DNA of 64,000 bases from Eupeodes corollae (GCF_945859685.1 NC_079149.1:61522991-61586990), one strand, 5' to 3'. Positions 1 through 11,899 are shown, numbered from the stretch's first letter. Made by a program: numbers and translations. The notes: generated by a model not told the origin, from the sequence alone.

Positions 1-13
1 AGAAGGAATTTCA

Positions 14-199
14 ATGAATTGGATTTGTGAAGTAGAGAATTTACATTCAAATCTTCCAAATCAATATTATCATCACAAGATTGAACATCTTGTATACTAC
101 ATTATCCATGTTTTAAGCACATTCAAAGGCATGTACTCAGCATTTTATGGGCTGTGTACATGTTCATGGAAACCAAAGTTGACATTAATGACAATTTAA
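14..199 (+). other. Small open frame, unrecognised
   Basis: An open frame of 61 codons at the left edge, ending in TAA. It resembles no family I know and has no zinc-finger or transposon motif. It could be the tail of a plus-strand exon starting outside the window, or chance. Confidence is low because AT-rich DNA yields frames of this size easily. Confidence 0.12.
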
Positions 200-520
200 T
201 TTTTCATTTATTTATTGTATGATTATACTCTGTAAGATACAATATCTTATAAGCTAGAACAAATCTCATTATCATAATACTAATTTTACAAAATTGTGCT
301 TTGAATTCAAAAGGTGGATATTATGTATGCATTAAACAGATTAACAAAACAAAATCAATGATGCAGGTATAAGTTATAAAAAAAGAAAGTAATATATGTA
401 CATATGTACATTCGAAATTATCTAAAAATTTAAATTTACAATTCATCACCATAACGATCACCATCATCATCATTATTAACATCATCAACATCATCTTCAT
501 CATCGAATAAGCACAGAGCT
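200..520. other. AT-rich non-coding DNA with ATC/CAT-rich microsatellite
   Basis: No gene is seen here. At about 440-505 there is an imperfect CAT/ATC trinucleotide run. The 3' boundary of the adjacent minus-strand LINE probably falls between about 300 and 560 but could not be fixed. Confidence 0.4.
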
Positions 521-559
521 AGGAGAAGAATAGCATTTTTCCAAAAATGGTCGGACTGC

Positions 560-2596
560 TTATAATTTTAACAGAGCGAAGAAGTTTCACAAACGAATAG
601 AATGCACATAAAACTGGCGCTCAGATACAAGGAATGAGTAACGTACTGGGATAAGGTCGCATGATCTTTCAGAATGCGTAAAGTGTATTTTATTATATAC
701 GAGTAAGTATTCAGGTTGATGTGATTGTATGATATTGTGAAGCATTTTTAAAGTTCTTACTTTAAAGAGATGAAGAGTGAAATGCCATAGATTGACTTAG
801 AAAAACTAAGACCATAAACGTTACGCGTGATACTGTTGAATGCAACTTTGAGTTTTCGCTCCTGTTCGAAGTCACAATTACTAAACACCTCACAACAGAA
901 AAGCATAATTGGTACTAATAACGTCTTGGCCAATATTAAGCGTGTTTTCAAAGGCGTTATGTGATGAGACGCCCAGAGCAGTCGAAGACCTCCATATACC
1001 TTACCTAGGGTTAGATTAATATGAGTGTTCCAACTTAGTGTTTTATTAAATGTAAGCCCGAGATTTATGTCAGAATCGACGAACTCGATAGCACAGTTGT
1101 TTAAATATATCTCTGGAAAATATGAGGTATCCGTTATAGTTCTAGAGATGACTAAGCATTTAGTTTTTTCGGATTTAAACAAAGATCGTTTATGCGGGAC
1201 CACATAAAAATTGTATTCAAATCCTCGTTGACTTCATACACACCATTCTCAAGCATTCCTAGTTGAAAACTGTTGTATAATTGAACGTCGTCTGCATACA
1301 TGTGCACAGAAGAGTTCAGTGGACATGACGGAAGATCATTACATACACCGAGAAAAGTAAAGGGCCTAAAATAGAGCCGTGAGGGACACCCTTCTGCAGA
1401 GGAAGGAAAGTAGACATAACATTGTTAGCAAAAACTGCCTGAGATCTACCGGTTAAGAAGGAGCGAATAAGCTTAACAGATGCAAAAGAGAAATTAAATT
1501 GAACTTTAAGTTTTTCACAAAGTATAAAATGGTTGACGGTATCAAATGCCTTTGAAAAGTCAAGAAGCGTTAATATAGTCACTTTATCATTATCTAATTA
1601 ATATGATAAAGTGACGAAGTCTATTAAAGCTGTAGTACAGCTGTGCTTAGGGCGAAAGCCTGATTGATTGATACACATCAATTTATTACTTGTGAGAAAA
1701 ATTCTTATTTGGTTATTTATCTGTTTCTCCAAAAACTTCGAAAGAAAAGGTAATATAGCTATAGGTCGATAATCCCTTCCAAATAGAAGGGAAAGTACTA
1801 GTCATAAATATATTATTAAAAATGTAGGTTATGTATTTGACTATATACGGAAGAATGGCTTTAAGAAAAACCGGATGGATGCCATCGGTTCCAATAGAGT
1901 TAGATTTAACACCTAGAACACTATTCACAACGTCGTAGTCATTAACAGGCAAGAAGCAAAAATTAGTCAAAGATGAACCATAATTTATCAACTCATAAAT
2001 TCGGGTTTCAACACCTGACGAGTTCAAGGTAACAAATTTATTATTAAGCTCGTTACAATCGATAGAAATATTTTTGTTTCTTATTTGCTTGCCTCTATTT
2101 CCTTCAAATTCTTCCACAGTTTGTCTTTTGCTGAAGAAGCATTAAGTTTTGGAACATAAAACTGTTGCTTTGCTTTCCGAATAAGACATATTACTCTATT
2201 TCTTAAAATTTTGTATTCATTATGGAATGCTTCAAGCCGAAAGATCTTCTTTCGCTTATATGCAAAATGTTGTTTTCTTATTTGATCCTTAATATAGTTG
2301 CTAAACCAAGGCTGGTCTTTCTTACTAGCTTGCTTAGTAAAAAGTGGAACATGGAGGTTGAAGACATAATCAATATTATTTCGAAGAAATAGCAGTTGGT
2401 CATCAACAGAAGCCATACTATATATTTGGTACCACTCAATATGATTCAAATCAGTTTCTAGTTACCGCCTGTTAACATTTTTAAAATCTCTATAGCAGTA
2501 AGTTGAAGAAGAAACCATAGGTGAACATTCAAATGTAAGGTAAATTAAATCATGATTAGAGAAGCATGATGCAGATAGTTGGTCGTAAAGAATTTT
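560..2596 (-). mobile_element. LINE-A copy 1, decayed non-LTR retrotransposon (endonuclease tail plus reverse transcriptase)
   Basis: Minus-strand non-LTR retrotransposon fragment read in several frames. In order from high to low coordinate it shows the end of an endonuclease domain (SNHDLIYLTF near 2540-2570), a linker with QPWFSNYIKDQIRKQHFAYK, the start of reverse transcriptase (GTDGIHPVFLKAILPY), the core motifs LDFSKAFDTVNH and KGVPHGSILGPLLFSVYV, and the post-RT region (LILAKTLLVPIMLFCCEVF). Stops and frameshifts separate the blocks, so it is not functional. The 5' end is cut in the endonuclease at about 2596. A second copy lies at 33.4-35.1 kb. The RT motifs fit the Jockey superfamily, but the clade is not resolved. 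Confidence 0.85.
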
Positions 2597-3889
2597 TTTT
2601 TTATCTACCTATAAGATGCTTCGCCTTTTAACCCGGGCCTCAACAAATTGATATCTTTTAGAAATGTGTGTTTTTTATCAAAAGTTCAAATTGTGTTCCA
2701 CCTTCTAGCGGTGGTATTTTTATCTTAAATATTCAATAGGTACCAAGTTAACGTACTTCTGCTAAATTTAAATGATTTTTAGGCTCGATATATCCTGCAA
2801 GTATTTTACGGCCAAACCTTATTTTCTTCCTTGGTGTTTGGATTTTCTTTATAAAACCAACAGTTTTAAGCATCTATTAAATTTCCGTATTATATATACA
2901 TTGCGTATCATACAATGTTTATCAATAAGGGGTTCTTTTTTGAAAGACCGCTATTACAGTAACTGTGACAATTAAAAACTATGAACAGGTTCACACAAAA
3001 TTAAAAGCTCGAAGACAAGGCAAAAAAATTGCCTTCCAATTTGTTGAAAACTAATTGGCTGAAATTTTAGTGAAGAAAAACCTTCCCTAGGGGCCAGTTA
3101 TAGTTATCAGTAAAACCAGAAGTAAAATCTTTGTTTCATATTTTTATATTTTTGGAAAATTAATGCTTTATTTTGACCAAAAAATAAATGCAGAAATATT
3201 CTATTCCAGAGAACAATTGTTCTAAATTGAATTCGAAAATTCATTTTAAAAATTTGAATGATGAAATTAAAAGGAGGCACAGAGCCTGAGGTTACTTCAT
3301 ACTTATAATTTAATGACGTACATTTAATTAAAATATTTCAACTTTAATTGATGGATTTTACTATCTATATCCGGCCAAATCTACTCTGAACTTCATAAAT
3401 TTGTGATTTATTTATTTACGTCAAAATTTTCAGTTTATGTTTATTATAAAATCCTCATATTAGGCAAGGAAAATTCACTTTTGTTAAAATACAAAACACC
3501 TTGTACGTGTACATTCTGTTTTGTTTATAATAAATGTGTTGGAACTTTCTGCAATCTTAACTGAAGGTAAAACATAGTGATGTAAAACTTCAAGTTTAAA
3601 ACTAATGACTTCTAAGAATTAACTGTTTGCGTTCAGAGAATGCAGTTAACTGCGAACGGAGTCTTTAACGTTGTATGAACCTTCCCTTTGATACACTCTT
3701 CGACATCGCATTATTGTAAAAATGTAATAACAAAATGTACAACATTCCACATAACGAACAAAACAATCGAAATTTGATTAACAAAAGTTTCTTGATTGTT
3801 CACAGTTGGTCAAGAAGATCTGTGATTAAATACTTTTAGAATTTTTTCTTTGAAGGCAATTGGAAAGATAAGGTCCAAGCAGTGTTGCA
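2597..3889. other. AT-rich DNA, no gene seen
   Basis: No motif, splice-bounded open frame or known repeat was recognised on either strand. If the ZAD gene at 4.7-5.7 kb is still functional, its missing 3' exons would have to lie here or further left. I looked for Cys2His2 codon patterns on the minus strand and found none. Confidence 0.4.
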
Positions 3890-4600
3890 CAATCAATAAA
3901 AGAGCGTACGTATCTATCTGTAATGGAAGCTGTATAGCGAGTATTACGGTTGAACTTCTTAAGGGGAGGAATGAGACTGGCTAAAGGGTGAAACAAGAAT
4001 CTTTACGACAATGTTTAAGCAACGTGAAGGAACTAACGATGGTATTATCACCAATGAATTTAAAAGCTCTACGTTCAATACTGCCCAAGAGGCTTAAGTT
4101 ACAGGAATTGGAATTGCATCGCCTTAGAAATCCCAAACATCTTGCGGCATTTTTGGCGACACATCGCGTATGTGATCGTTCCACGAGAGGTGGTTGGTGA
4201 TACACATACCGGGAATATCGAGATGATCAGTCTTTTCGATGCAAGTGCCATCTATGATACAAGACAGCATTGGGTTTTCGAAGCATTAAATTCCACGGTT
4301 TTTGTTTTCACTATTGTACGATGCTGTTTAGGTCGGAATTTAATAAACTTATCATATTTTGTCGTTTCAGTTCCACATCAGAGGAGGAGGAAGGTGAGTC
4401 TTGAAACAAATATGATAAGCTAAAATTACTATCGTCAGCAAAACAATGTTTTGGAATAGAAGTTGTAGACAGGGGATCATTAATACAAATGAGACACCGC
4501 AAGCATGCATTTTCGATAAGAGCCTGATACCAAGCCCATATAAAATCCAAGTTATATATAAAAATCAAATCTTTAATTGTTTGTACTAAAAAAATCTCAA
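3890..4600 (-). mobile_element. LINE-B fragment (RT end and post-RT region)
   Basis: Minus-strand fragment closely related to the LINE at 35.5-38.1 kb. It has FADDSNFSLSYLFQDSP (RT catalytic FADD), then DVELKRQNMISLLNSDLNSI, then CITNHLSWNDHI and LGSIERRAFKFIGD, all in broken frames. It sits immediately 3' of the last recognisable exon of the ZAD gene, on the same strand. Non-functional. Confidence 0.8.
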
Positions 4601-4657
4601 TGAAAATATTAAGCTGCTATTATTTTTAATACTATTACATTTAACATACAAACTTAC

Positions 4658-4807
4658 CTTTTATTGGATATAAACTTTTTCGAGCATTTATCGCAATCTT
4701 GTTGTAAACGACTGCCGACATTTTTTTTATAACATGAATGTTTATTACATTCTAGAAACGATGAAAACCTTGAATTGCACTCCGGACAAATGCAATAAAT
4801 TTCAATT
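4658..4807 (-). CDS. ZAD gene exon 4 (last exon seen)
   Basis: 150 nt, with a long pyrimidine-rich acceptor and a GTAAGT donor. It encodes IYCICPECNSRF and QQDCDKCSKKF, and leaves in phase 2 in the middle of a finger. Confidence 0.7.
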
Positions 4808-5735
4808 CTAAAAAAAAAAGAATTTGATGTTCATATTATAATAATTGTTGTTCATTTTATGTAAATAATTTTGTTACACTTACGAATTTAAGTCATAGTG
4901 TTTTAAGACAATATGGTAAGCCAGATTAGCGATCGAATCAAAATTTTTTGTTGGTTCATCACAAAAAATGCAGGGATATTGCTCAGATTCAGTTTGATGG
5001 CTTTCCAAAACATGTGCAAGGACATTATTGTGACTGTTTAAGGAGTCCTTACACAACTTTTGACAATAAGATATAAATCAAATCTTAGTTAAATATTGTT
5101 CAAGGTAACACTTACTCTACAAACGGAATTCTGATCGAAAGCTGTTCGCTCCAGGTCACTTTTAATGACATTTCCCAGATAGTCTTGATAATTTACACTG
5201 TCCTCATCGGTTATCTCTCCAAATTCCTCTTCATTTATCCCTGCAGCAATAAATCGTTACTAAATTTAATGTCTTTTAAAAGCAAGATCTACCTAGGTAT
5301 ACCTTCTGATTCCTTGATTCCAAAAAACTCTTCGTTGTCCGTGAAAGTTGTTGATTCCTCAATAAGTTCTTCATAGTCAATTTCTTCTTCTATAATGACA
5401 TTGTCTCCTTCGCCGGCTTCATCACCATCGTTTGAGGGTGCTTCTTCTACTTTTTTGATATCCATTTCTGTATGATTGCTTTCATCATTTTCAAGCTCGA
5501 CGGATTCAAGTATTTCTTCCTTATAGACTTTTGTATCATAGAGTTCTATAAGCTTGTTAACGCATTCATCGCATAGGGCTTGAGTAACATCGGGTTCTCT
5601 TACAACATAGATCTTAAAGTGCTCGGCTAGAAGTTTGTCCAGCTGCAATTCGATGCCAGTTTCATCGAAAATCAATTGGAATTCATTTGCGAGTGCAACA
5701 TTACATCGCAAACAGTTGAAATTCGTATTTGGCAT
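4658..5735 (-). CDS. ZAD / C2H2 zinc-finger protein, 5' part only
   Basis: Likely nuclear DNA-binding protein of the ZAD class; I do not recognise the specific gene. Four exons with clean GT-AG borders and consistent phases: 5303-5735, 5116-5240, 4884-5056 and 4658-4807 (881 nt). The ATG at 5733-5735 is the first in frame. Exon 1 encodes a zinc finger-associated domain with paired cysteines CLRC (residues 9-12) and CDEC (about 56-59), which in this family bind zinc and mediate dimerisation, followed by a strongly acidic linker. Exons 2-3 give a C2H2-like finger (CRLC ... HVLESH) and a second (CIFC ... HIVLKH). Exon 4 gives CICPEC and the first half of another finger (CDKC) that must be completed in a further exon. 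That exon was not found: LINE-B sequence begins about 60 bp downstream. The gene is therefore either truncated or continues beyond the left edge. Confidence 0.75.
4884..5056 (-). CDS. ZAD gene exon 3 (two zinc-finger modules)
   Basis: 173 nt between an AAAAG acceptor and a GTAAGT donor. It completes CRLC...H...H and encodes PCIFCDEPTKNF...HIVLKH, then leaves in phase 2. Confidence 0.72.
5116..5240 (-). CDS. ZAD gene exon 2
   Basis: 125 nt. The acceptor CTGCAG precedes it and the donor is GTAAGT. It joins exon 1 in frame and ends in phase 0 after SVCR, the first Cys of a zinc finger. Confidence 0.72.
5303..5735 (-). CDS. ZAD gene exon 1 (start, ZAD, acidic linker)
   Basis: Starts at the ATG and ends at a GTATAC donor after one base of a Gly codon (phase 1). 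It contains the four zinc-binding Cys of the ZAD and a linker very rich in Glu and Asp. Confidence 0.75.
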
Positions 5736-5739
5736 TGTA

Positions 5740-6380
5740 AAATATTAACAATAAATAAATTATTGACTTAAATAATAACCGTCGTCTGTTATTTTCTATT
5801 AAGTTTATTCTAACAATTGAACAAGTTGAAAAATTAGAGAATTGTTGGAATTTAAATTCGACGTACATATGTATGTGGACGAAGCAATAATTTATTTTAT
5901 GAATTAAACAGTACATAATATTTAGTTGTACGTATTTGCTAATAATTTTAACTATTTTATTTCATAATTAACCAAATGCAAACAATATTTCTATTTTGTT
6001 AAATAAAATTCGTTTTCTTTACAATTTTCTAATGACTTGTCAAGCTTGACGTATGATGAAACGATTTGGCGTTTTGGGTGAGAAGTGTTAAGTCAGGGGT
6101 GGTTGTCAAGTACTATTTAGTAGTAAAATACAAGAGCATTTAATGGTGTGTTTGGTAACCTGAAAATTCATAGGTTATCGATCTTTCTATTTGTCAAAAA
6201 TGGGAAAATGGGTAGTTCAATTAAAAAACTGATTTTATATCATTTATTATATAAAAAATAAGTCAACAACAATCACTGTACACTTCAATTCTTGTTTTAC
6301 GATGATTTTGCTTTCTATGTGTAGGATCCGCCATCTAACGTTATTTTTTTCAACTAGTGCTTATTTAGTGAATGGTATGA
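5740..6380. other. Upstream region of the ZAD gene, no gene seen
   Basis: AT-rich DNA upstream of the ZAD start codon. It probably holds that gene's promoter and 5' UTR, but no convincing TATA or initiator could be picked out. Confidence 0.35.
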
Positions 6381-6399
6381 CACTTAGCTCATGTCTGAT

Positions 6400-6900
6400 T
6401 TGACTGATAATTAGTTTTAGCCTTTCGGAAAACGAATATGGTTGGACAACGCTGGGAACAACGCTTAGAGAAGATGCCGATTTTGAAAAAAAAATCTTTA
6501 CAGATAAAGATCATTTTGATCTTGTCGGGTATGATGTAAGCAAGCAAAATTGTCGAAATTGGTGTACAGAAACCCGAACGCATACATTTAAAAGTCAATG
6601 CACCCAAAACGAGTCACTGTTGGTGCGGATTTCGATCCAAAAGCATAATTGGGCCATTTTTGTTCGAAAATGAGCAAGAAGTGGCCGTTACAGTTATCGG
6701 GCCATGTTGACCGAATTTTTTTCAACAAAAGGAGGAGGAGCATATGGGTAAAATTTGGGACGGCGCTACGTGCCAAACAGCTGAAACTATACAATCGATA
6801 TTTGTATAGCTTTTTCAAGCATGTCGGGTAGGCTAAGTGACAAAAACTCTGTGCATATATTAACATCGAAAATCTACCAACATACAACTTGTACAGCTAA
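6400..6900 (+). pseudogene. Mariner-type transposase remnant
   Basis: Plus-strand relic of a Tc1/mariner transposase in broken frames. It includes FTDKDHFDL, corresponding to the first catalytic Asp region, then SKQNCRNW, VRISIQKHNWAIF (the usual 'cGfws.giIGPfF' region) and YRAMLTEFF. The second and third catalytic motifs are lost. No terminal repeats were found. Confidence 0.7.
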
Positions 6901-7229
6901 ATATTTGAATAGCCCATGTATTTGAACAGCTGTCACCTTTGAAGCTCTCATACCGGTTTAAAGGGGGGGTCATAATAGTCATGACACTCCCTTGAATTCA
7001 AAACTTATCGTATTCCGTTATATTAGTAATTATTTACTTTGTATATATTAAACCAAAATTTGTATTTTTGTAGTAAAATACTGCTTTAAACTTTGTTGCT
7101 AAAAATACTACTTTTAACTGATGACTGGACGAAGAACATAATATGAATCGGAAATCCAACCCTTTTCAAATCGCTCATCACAAGTTATCAACTTTTGACC
7201 AATTAAGATTAAGGAGGGATCATATGAGC

Positions 7230-7935
7230 CGTAGGGCTTATGCAGTTAAACTGTGCAAGTAGAGCCTTTAATTGTACTCTTTGATTTTTTTTCCAAGGTG
7301 TGTTTCCTCATATATGGAAAGATTAATTTATATTTCAAATTTATAAACAAGACAATAAAACTGAAATTAACAATTATAGAGCTATTGCTAAACTTTCTCC
7401 CCCGCTCAACATGATTTTCAGGAATATCAACTACGGCTAACTTAATTGAGTTTATGTCCAAAGTTTTTTCAGCCCTCGAGATCAATGAATTTGATGTTGT
7501 ATACACTGATTAGAGCAAAGCCTTTGATAAAATATCTCATAAGATAATTTATCTCAAACTTAGAGCTCCAGGCTTTCCATCTATGTTTATAAGCTGGATA
7601 ATCTCCTACCTTGTGAATAGAACTTATAGCGTCCTCTTTCGTAACTCAGTTTCCCGTCCCATACATGCAACTTCTGGAATCCCACAAGGTAGTGACCTTG
7701 GCCCCCTATTCTTTGTATTATCTGTAAACGGTGTCTATCTTAAATTAAGAAACTCAGATATCCAAATGTTTGCAGATGATAATACAATTTTTAAGATTAT
7801 CTCAACTCCAACTGATTCCTTTCTTTTACAAAATGATCTTAGTATCTTTTTTGTTTGGTGCATGCATAATTTCCTAGAATTAAACATAGGTACAAATGTA
7901 AACAAATGACCTTGGCATATGTATGCCAAGTATGG
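7230..7935 (+). mobile_element. LINE-C-related RT fragment
   Basis: Plus-strand fragment of the same LINE family as the element at 8.8-14.2 kb, in the opposite orientation. Motifs include a degenerate YRAIAKLS, then SKAFDKISHKIIYLKLRAPGF, SGIPQGSDLGPLFFVLSVNG and MFADDNTIFKIISTP (RT active site), ending at a stop after LNIGTNVNK. Part of the fingers region, between the AKLS and SKAFD blocks, is deleted. Confidence 0.85.
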
Positions 7936-8465
7936 TCTAAGAGTTCGATAATTTGATATTAAGTTGGCTTTAAATTCTTAACCTCGTCTCCAATTCTATC
8001 TTTTTTTATTCACATAAATAGTGTAAGGCTTTTTTAAAGTGTTCTGTTTTTTTTTTAAATTGATTATCTATTAAATACAAATATTTTTCAGATGTTAATA
8101 AGTTGAAAAAATCTATTTTCTGAGGTGAATTTGCTTTGGATGCTCTTGAACTGAGATTTAAACACGAATTTCAAGAATATTGACACTTTTGTTAAACTTA
8201 TGTATTTTTGAAAAACATAATGAAAGTTTCATATGTTTTAATTTAATATAAAAGATTTAAATTTAACGAGAACTGAAGTTCTTATGTTATTTGTTTAACA
8301 TAATTTTTATAAAAATTATAACCTTAATGCACCTTATTCTTTCAATTCTAGTACCAAATATTTTTCAGACCGATAATAAGTCTGGATCGACCCTTTTTAC
8401 TATTGAAACCCTTTACAGTACTTAAAAATAACAGTCGAATTAATAAAAAACGTTTATTCAAATGG
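7936..8465. other. AT-rich DNA, no gene seen
   Basis: No coding motif or recognisable repeat. The downstream part of the RTE element (its RT domain) would be expected here on the minus strand but was not found, so that element is probably truncated at about 8.47 kb. Confidence 0.35.
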
Positions 8466-8821
8466 TAGACATGTGTCTACATGGTTTTTTTAAACTTTTG
8501 GTAAAATTTACGAACCTCATTCCTGTTGTGATACCCCTCTATCTCCTCGATCGCGCGCTTCCCATGCTCTCTTTTTTTCCATCTAAGAAACCGATGTTCC
8601 TCTCTCCTCTTCTGCTCGTAGAGCTCGCGAGCAGCTCTTGTCCTCCTGTGCAGCGTCGTTTTGTATGCCTGTTGTTTTGCTGTGTGCGCTTGCTGGCATT
8701 TATAGTCGCTGTGGTGGTCGTGTGAAACCTAGCACTTCAGAGGCGGCATCTTTGATGGCTGCAAGGCAATGTTGCAACTGGTTTTCAATGCTTAATGCAG
8801 GCAACATAAGACTGCTTAAGA
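8466..8821 (-). mobile_element. RTE-type LINE, linker segment (3' of the CR1-like insertion)
   Basis: Minus-strand coding relic resembling the region between endonuclease and RT of RTE-clade LINEs: CLAAIKDAASEVLGFTRPP, followed in other frames by a Lys/Arg/Glu-rich segment with KKREHGK and NEVRKFYQ. Its upper edge coincides with the (TTTA)n tail of the LINE at 8.82-14.16 kb. Its reading frame resumes on the far side of that LINE at 14165, so the two pieces belong to one interrupted element. Confidence 0.75.
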
Positions 8822-8823
8822 GG

Positions 8824-8853
<30 letters not shown>
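8822..8853 (+). repeat. (TTTA)n tail of LINE-C
   Basis: About eight TTTA units, read as TAAA on the element's sense strand. This is the simple-repeat 3' tail expected for a CR1-like LINE and marks its insertion junction. Confidence 0.85.
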
Positions 8854-8854
<1 letters not shown>

Positions 8855-8901
8855 GCTTAATACAAGCTATCATAACTTAACTTAACTTAAAACTAGCTTA
8901 A

Positions 8902-8904
<3 letters not shown>

Positions 8905-8935
<31 letters not shown>

Positions 8936-8936
8936 A
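8905..8936. repeat. Poly-T run
   Basis: About 30 consecutive T inside the 3' UTR of LINE-C (poly-A on its sense strand). Confidence 0.85.
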
Positions 8937-9210
8937 GTTCTTGTTATCAGTTTTCAACATTAATTCATGTGGGCCCTAAGGCCCACATCAAAGCTCTTTA
9001 ATGTACAAGAACTTACAATTTTGATTTTACTTAACTTAAAAATTACAGGGGACAGGGGATTCGGACTCAAAAAGGGAAATCGAAAACTACCATAGCAGCG
9101 TTGCAGTGACGAAGAATTCTGGACATTGGTTCAAAGTGCCCGTAATTAGTGCGGTGATGAGGGATATAGAAAAGGGAAACAGATTTCGAGAGTTAGTGTT
9201 AAGATGAATA

Positions 9211-11889
9211 TCACTCAGGAGTGCCGGGGAATCTATAGGTATTGCCCAATAACAATTGGTGAGCAAACAATATATCAGCGTTTTTGCGTCTAATATATAA
9301 CGGCTGCAAGCCTATCAGTTTTAGTCGATCAGCATAAGGAGGCAAGTTGGATGTATCATCCCAGGGGAGGCCACGTAAGGCAAATCGAACGAAACGTCTT
9401 TGAACATTTTCAATTCTGAGTGATTGGTTTTCATAAAAGGGAGACCATACTTGGCATGCATATTCAAGATGAGGACGGACTAGGGAAATGTAAAGCGCTT
9501 TAGTAACATAGGGGTTGGAAAATTCTTTTGACCATCTCTTAATAAAACCGAGAGATCTATTAGCTTTATTAATAATTTGGTCAAAATGGGAATGGAAATT
9601 CAGGTATTTGTCACACATAATACCAAGATCTCTAATAGAATCGACTACGTTGACGGCGTCATTAAGGAAGTAGTATACTCTATGAGATGGAATTTGTTTG
9701 CGCGAAAAGGTCATTTGTTTACATTTACCTACATTTAACTCTAGGAAATTATGCATGCACCAAACAAAAAAGATATTAAGATCATTTTGTAAAAGTAAGG
9801 AATCAGATGGAGTAGAGATAATCTTAAAAATTTTCTTATCATCCGCAAACATTAGGATATCTGAGTTTTTTAATTTAAGACAGACATCGTTAACAGATAA
9901 GACGAAGAGAAGGGGGCCAAGGTGACTACCTTGTGGGACTCCAGAAGTTGCATGTATAGGACTGGAGACTGAGTTACGGAAAAGGACTCTATAAGTTCTA
10001 TTCGCAAGATAGGAGCTTATCCAGTTTATAAATATAGATGGAAAGCCTAGAGCTCTTAGTTTGAGATAAATTATGTTATGGGATATTTTATCAAAGGCTT
10101 TGCTGTAATCAGTGTATACGACATCAACTTCTTTGCCATTCTCAAGGGCTGACAAAACTTTGGATATAAATTCAATTAAGTTAGTCGTAGTGGATCTACC
10201 TTTAAGAAAACCATGTTGAGCGGGGGAGAATAAAGGCTTGCAATGGAAATAAACGGAATCATAAACTAAGCTTTCAAAAAGTTTTGGAATGCATGAAAGT
10301 TTAGCAATAGGTCTATAATTGTAAATTTCAGTTTTATTGCCTTGTTTATGAATGGGAAATATAAATGAATCTTTCCATATATGAGGAAACACACCTTGGG
10401 AAAGAGAGATTTCAAAGAGTGCAGTTAGAGGCTTTGACAGAGAATGCATACATTTTTTTAGAACAACTGATGGGACGCCATCAGGACCAGGGCTAAAGTT
10501 TTCTTTGAGGCTTACGATTTTGGCAAGTACCATTTCTTCAGTTATTGTAAACGATGAAAGGGAGGTTTGAGTGCAACCATCTAAATAACTAAAGTAGTGT
10601 GGATCAGGATCATGCAGATGTTCAGTATACGATTTGCTAAAGTAATTAGCAAATAGATTTGATATGGTTGTTGGATCAGAGGAGATTATGTTGGAGAAAC
10701 TCATTGAAGGTGGAAACCCATCAGATTTTCGTTTGACATTTATAAACTTGAAAAATTTCCTTGCATCAGAAAGAAGGTTATTTTCCATTTGGTTAAGATA
10801 TTGGTTATAAAGGGATTCCCTTAATTCATAGAAAGAATTATAGGCGAGAAGATAGTTGTTGTTATCAGTATCAGATTTGGACTGTAAAAAGATCTTCCAA
10901 AGCTTGTTACGGGTATTTCTTAGGCTACGGAGCTCTCTGTTGTACCAAGGGGGAGCAGAGGTGAAATCTTTTCTACGAAAGAACGGTACTGATTCTTCAA
11001 TACAGTACGAAAGAATCAAATAAAACCAATTTGTAAGGGACTCAACTGTTAATTGGAGGGATCTTAATTCAAAATCGGCTGAGCTAAGAAGATTGTTAAG
11101 TTTGGAGAAATCAGCCCTACGAAAATCATAACAGTAATTTTCCATTTCAAAAAAGTTGTCTTCAAATTAAATGGGGAAGGAGAGATTAAGGGGTGGATGA
11201 TAGCGATCCAAGGTTGAGAGAAGATGAGGGCTCGGGGAGACAACACAGTTATCGCAATCAGATGAGAATATGAGATCGAGGTGTCTCCCCATAAAGTTTC
11301 CTACTCCATTTAGTTGAAAAAGACCACAATCAGACAGACGATCAATGAACAGCGATTCAGATTCAGAAGAGATGTTAGTTGGAAAGAAGGATGTCTGATC
11401 ATCTGAGGTGGACCAATTGAGATGGGGAAGATTAAAGTCACCTAGAACGATGATTAAATCATTAGGTTGCACTAGTTCAAGCAGATAATCAATGGCATTA
11501 ACAGCGGCTTGGTATGCTTTAATTTGTTTGGCTGGCCGAATGTAACAACAAAGGACAAAAAGACAAAACTTATGGAGTGTAACCTTAGCTGATACACCTT
11601 CAAATTCGATTGAAGTGGGAATACAGAGTAATGAACTTTCAAAATTATTAGCGATAGCTAAAAGCACACCACGACCGTGTGTATTACTCGCACATTCCAC
11701 GACATCCATTCGATAGATGGAATAGTCGTTAGTGAAGAGTTCAGTACTAAGGATATCAGGTGTGAGGTTGGTTTCGGTAAGGGCAAAGATGTCATAAGGA
11801 AGGTTTTGGGAGTTATTAAAGACGGCAGAAGTTTTAGACCTTAACCCTCTTACATTTTAATAGTAAAGGCTAAGACATTTAGGTTTAGT
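9211..11889 (-). pseudogene. LINE-C ORF2: endonuclease and reverse transcriptase, with nonsense codons
   Basis: Encodes the retrotransposition enzyme. The endonuclease shows LTETNLTPDILS, IIVLGDFNLPHLNW and HLDLIFSSD. The RT shows YRPIAKLSC, DYSKAFDKISH, GVPQGSHLGPLLF and the catalytic MFADDKKIF, then the thumb/post-RT segment DLGIMCDKYLNF and RPHLEYACQVWSP. Two in-frame TAA codons interrupt it, one near 11857 in the endonuclease and one at 11167-11169 between the domains. In both places the context implies an original CAA (Gln). The open RT half (9211-11145) stops after YRFPGTPE, but related C-terminal coding sense (HRTNYG, then SRILRH) continues in other frames to about 9050, so frameshifts probably truncated the C-terminus. 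The start codon is uncertain; the frame opens just after the ORF1 stop. Confidence 0.88.
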
Positions 11890-11899
11890 GGTCTTTAGG

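Noticed and set aside
321..503. Minus-strand Met-rich ORF
   Set aside because: Translation of a CAT/ATC microsatellite.
8462..8490. GTAGACATGTGTCTAC as an operator-like palindrome
   Set aside because: Only the outer six bases pair, and it sits at the decayed edge of an RTE fragment.
8462..8880. Plus-strand hydrophobic ORFs as membrane proteins
   Set aside because: The minus strand reads as RTE linker sequence (CLAAIKDAASEVLGF), so these frames are antisense shadows.
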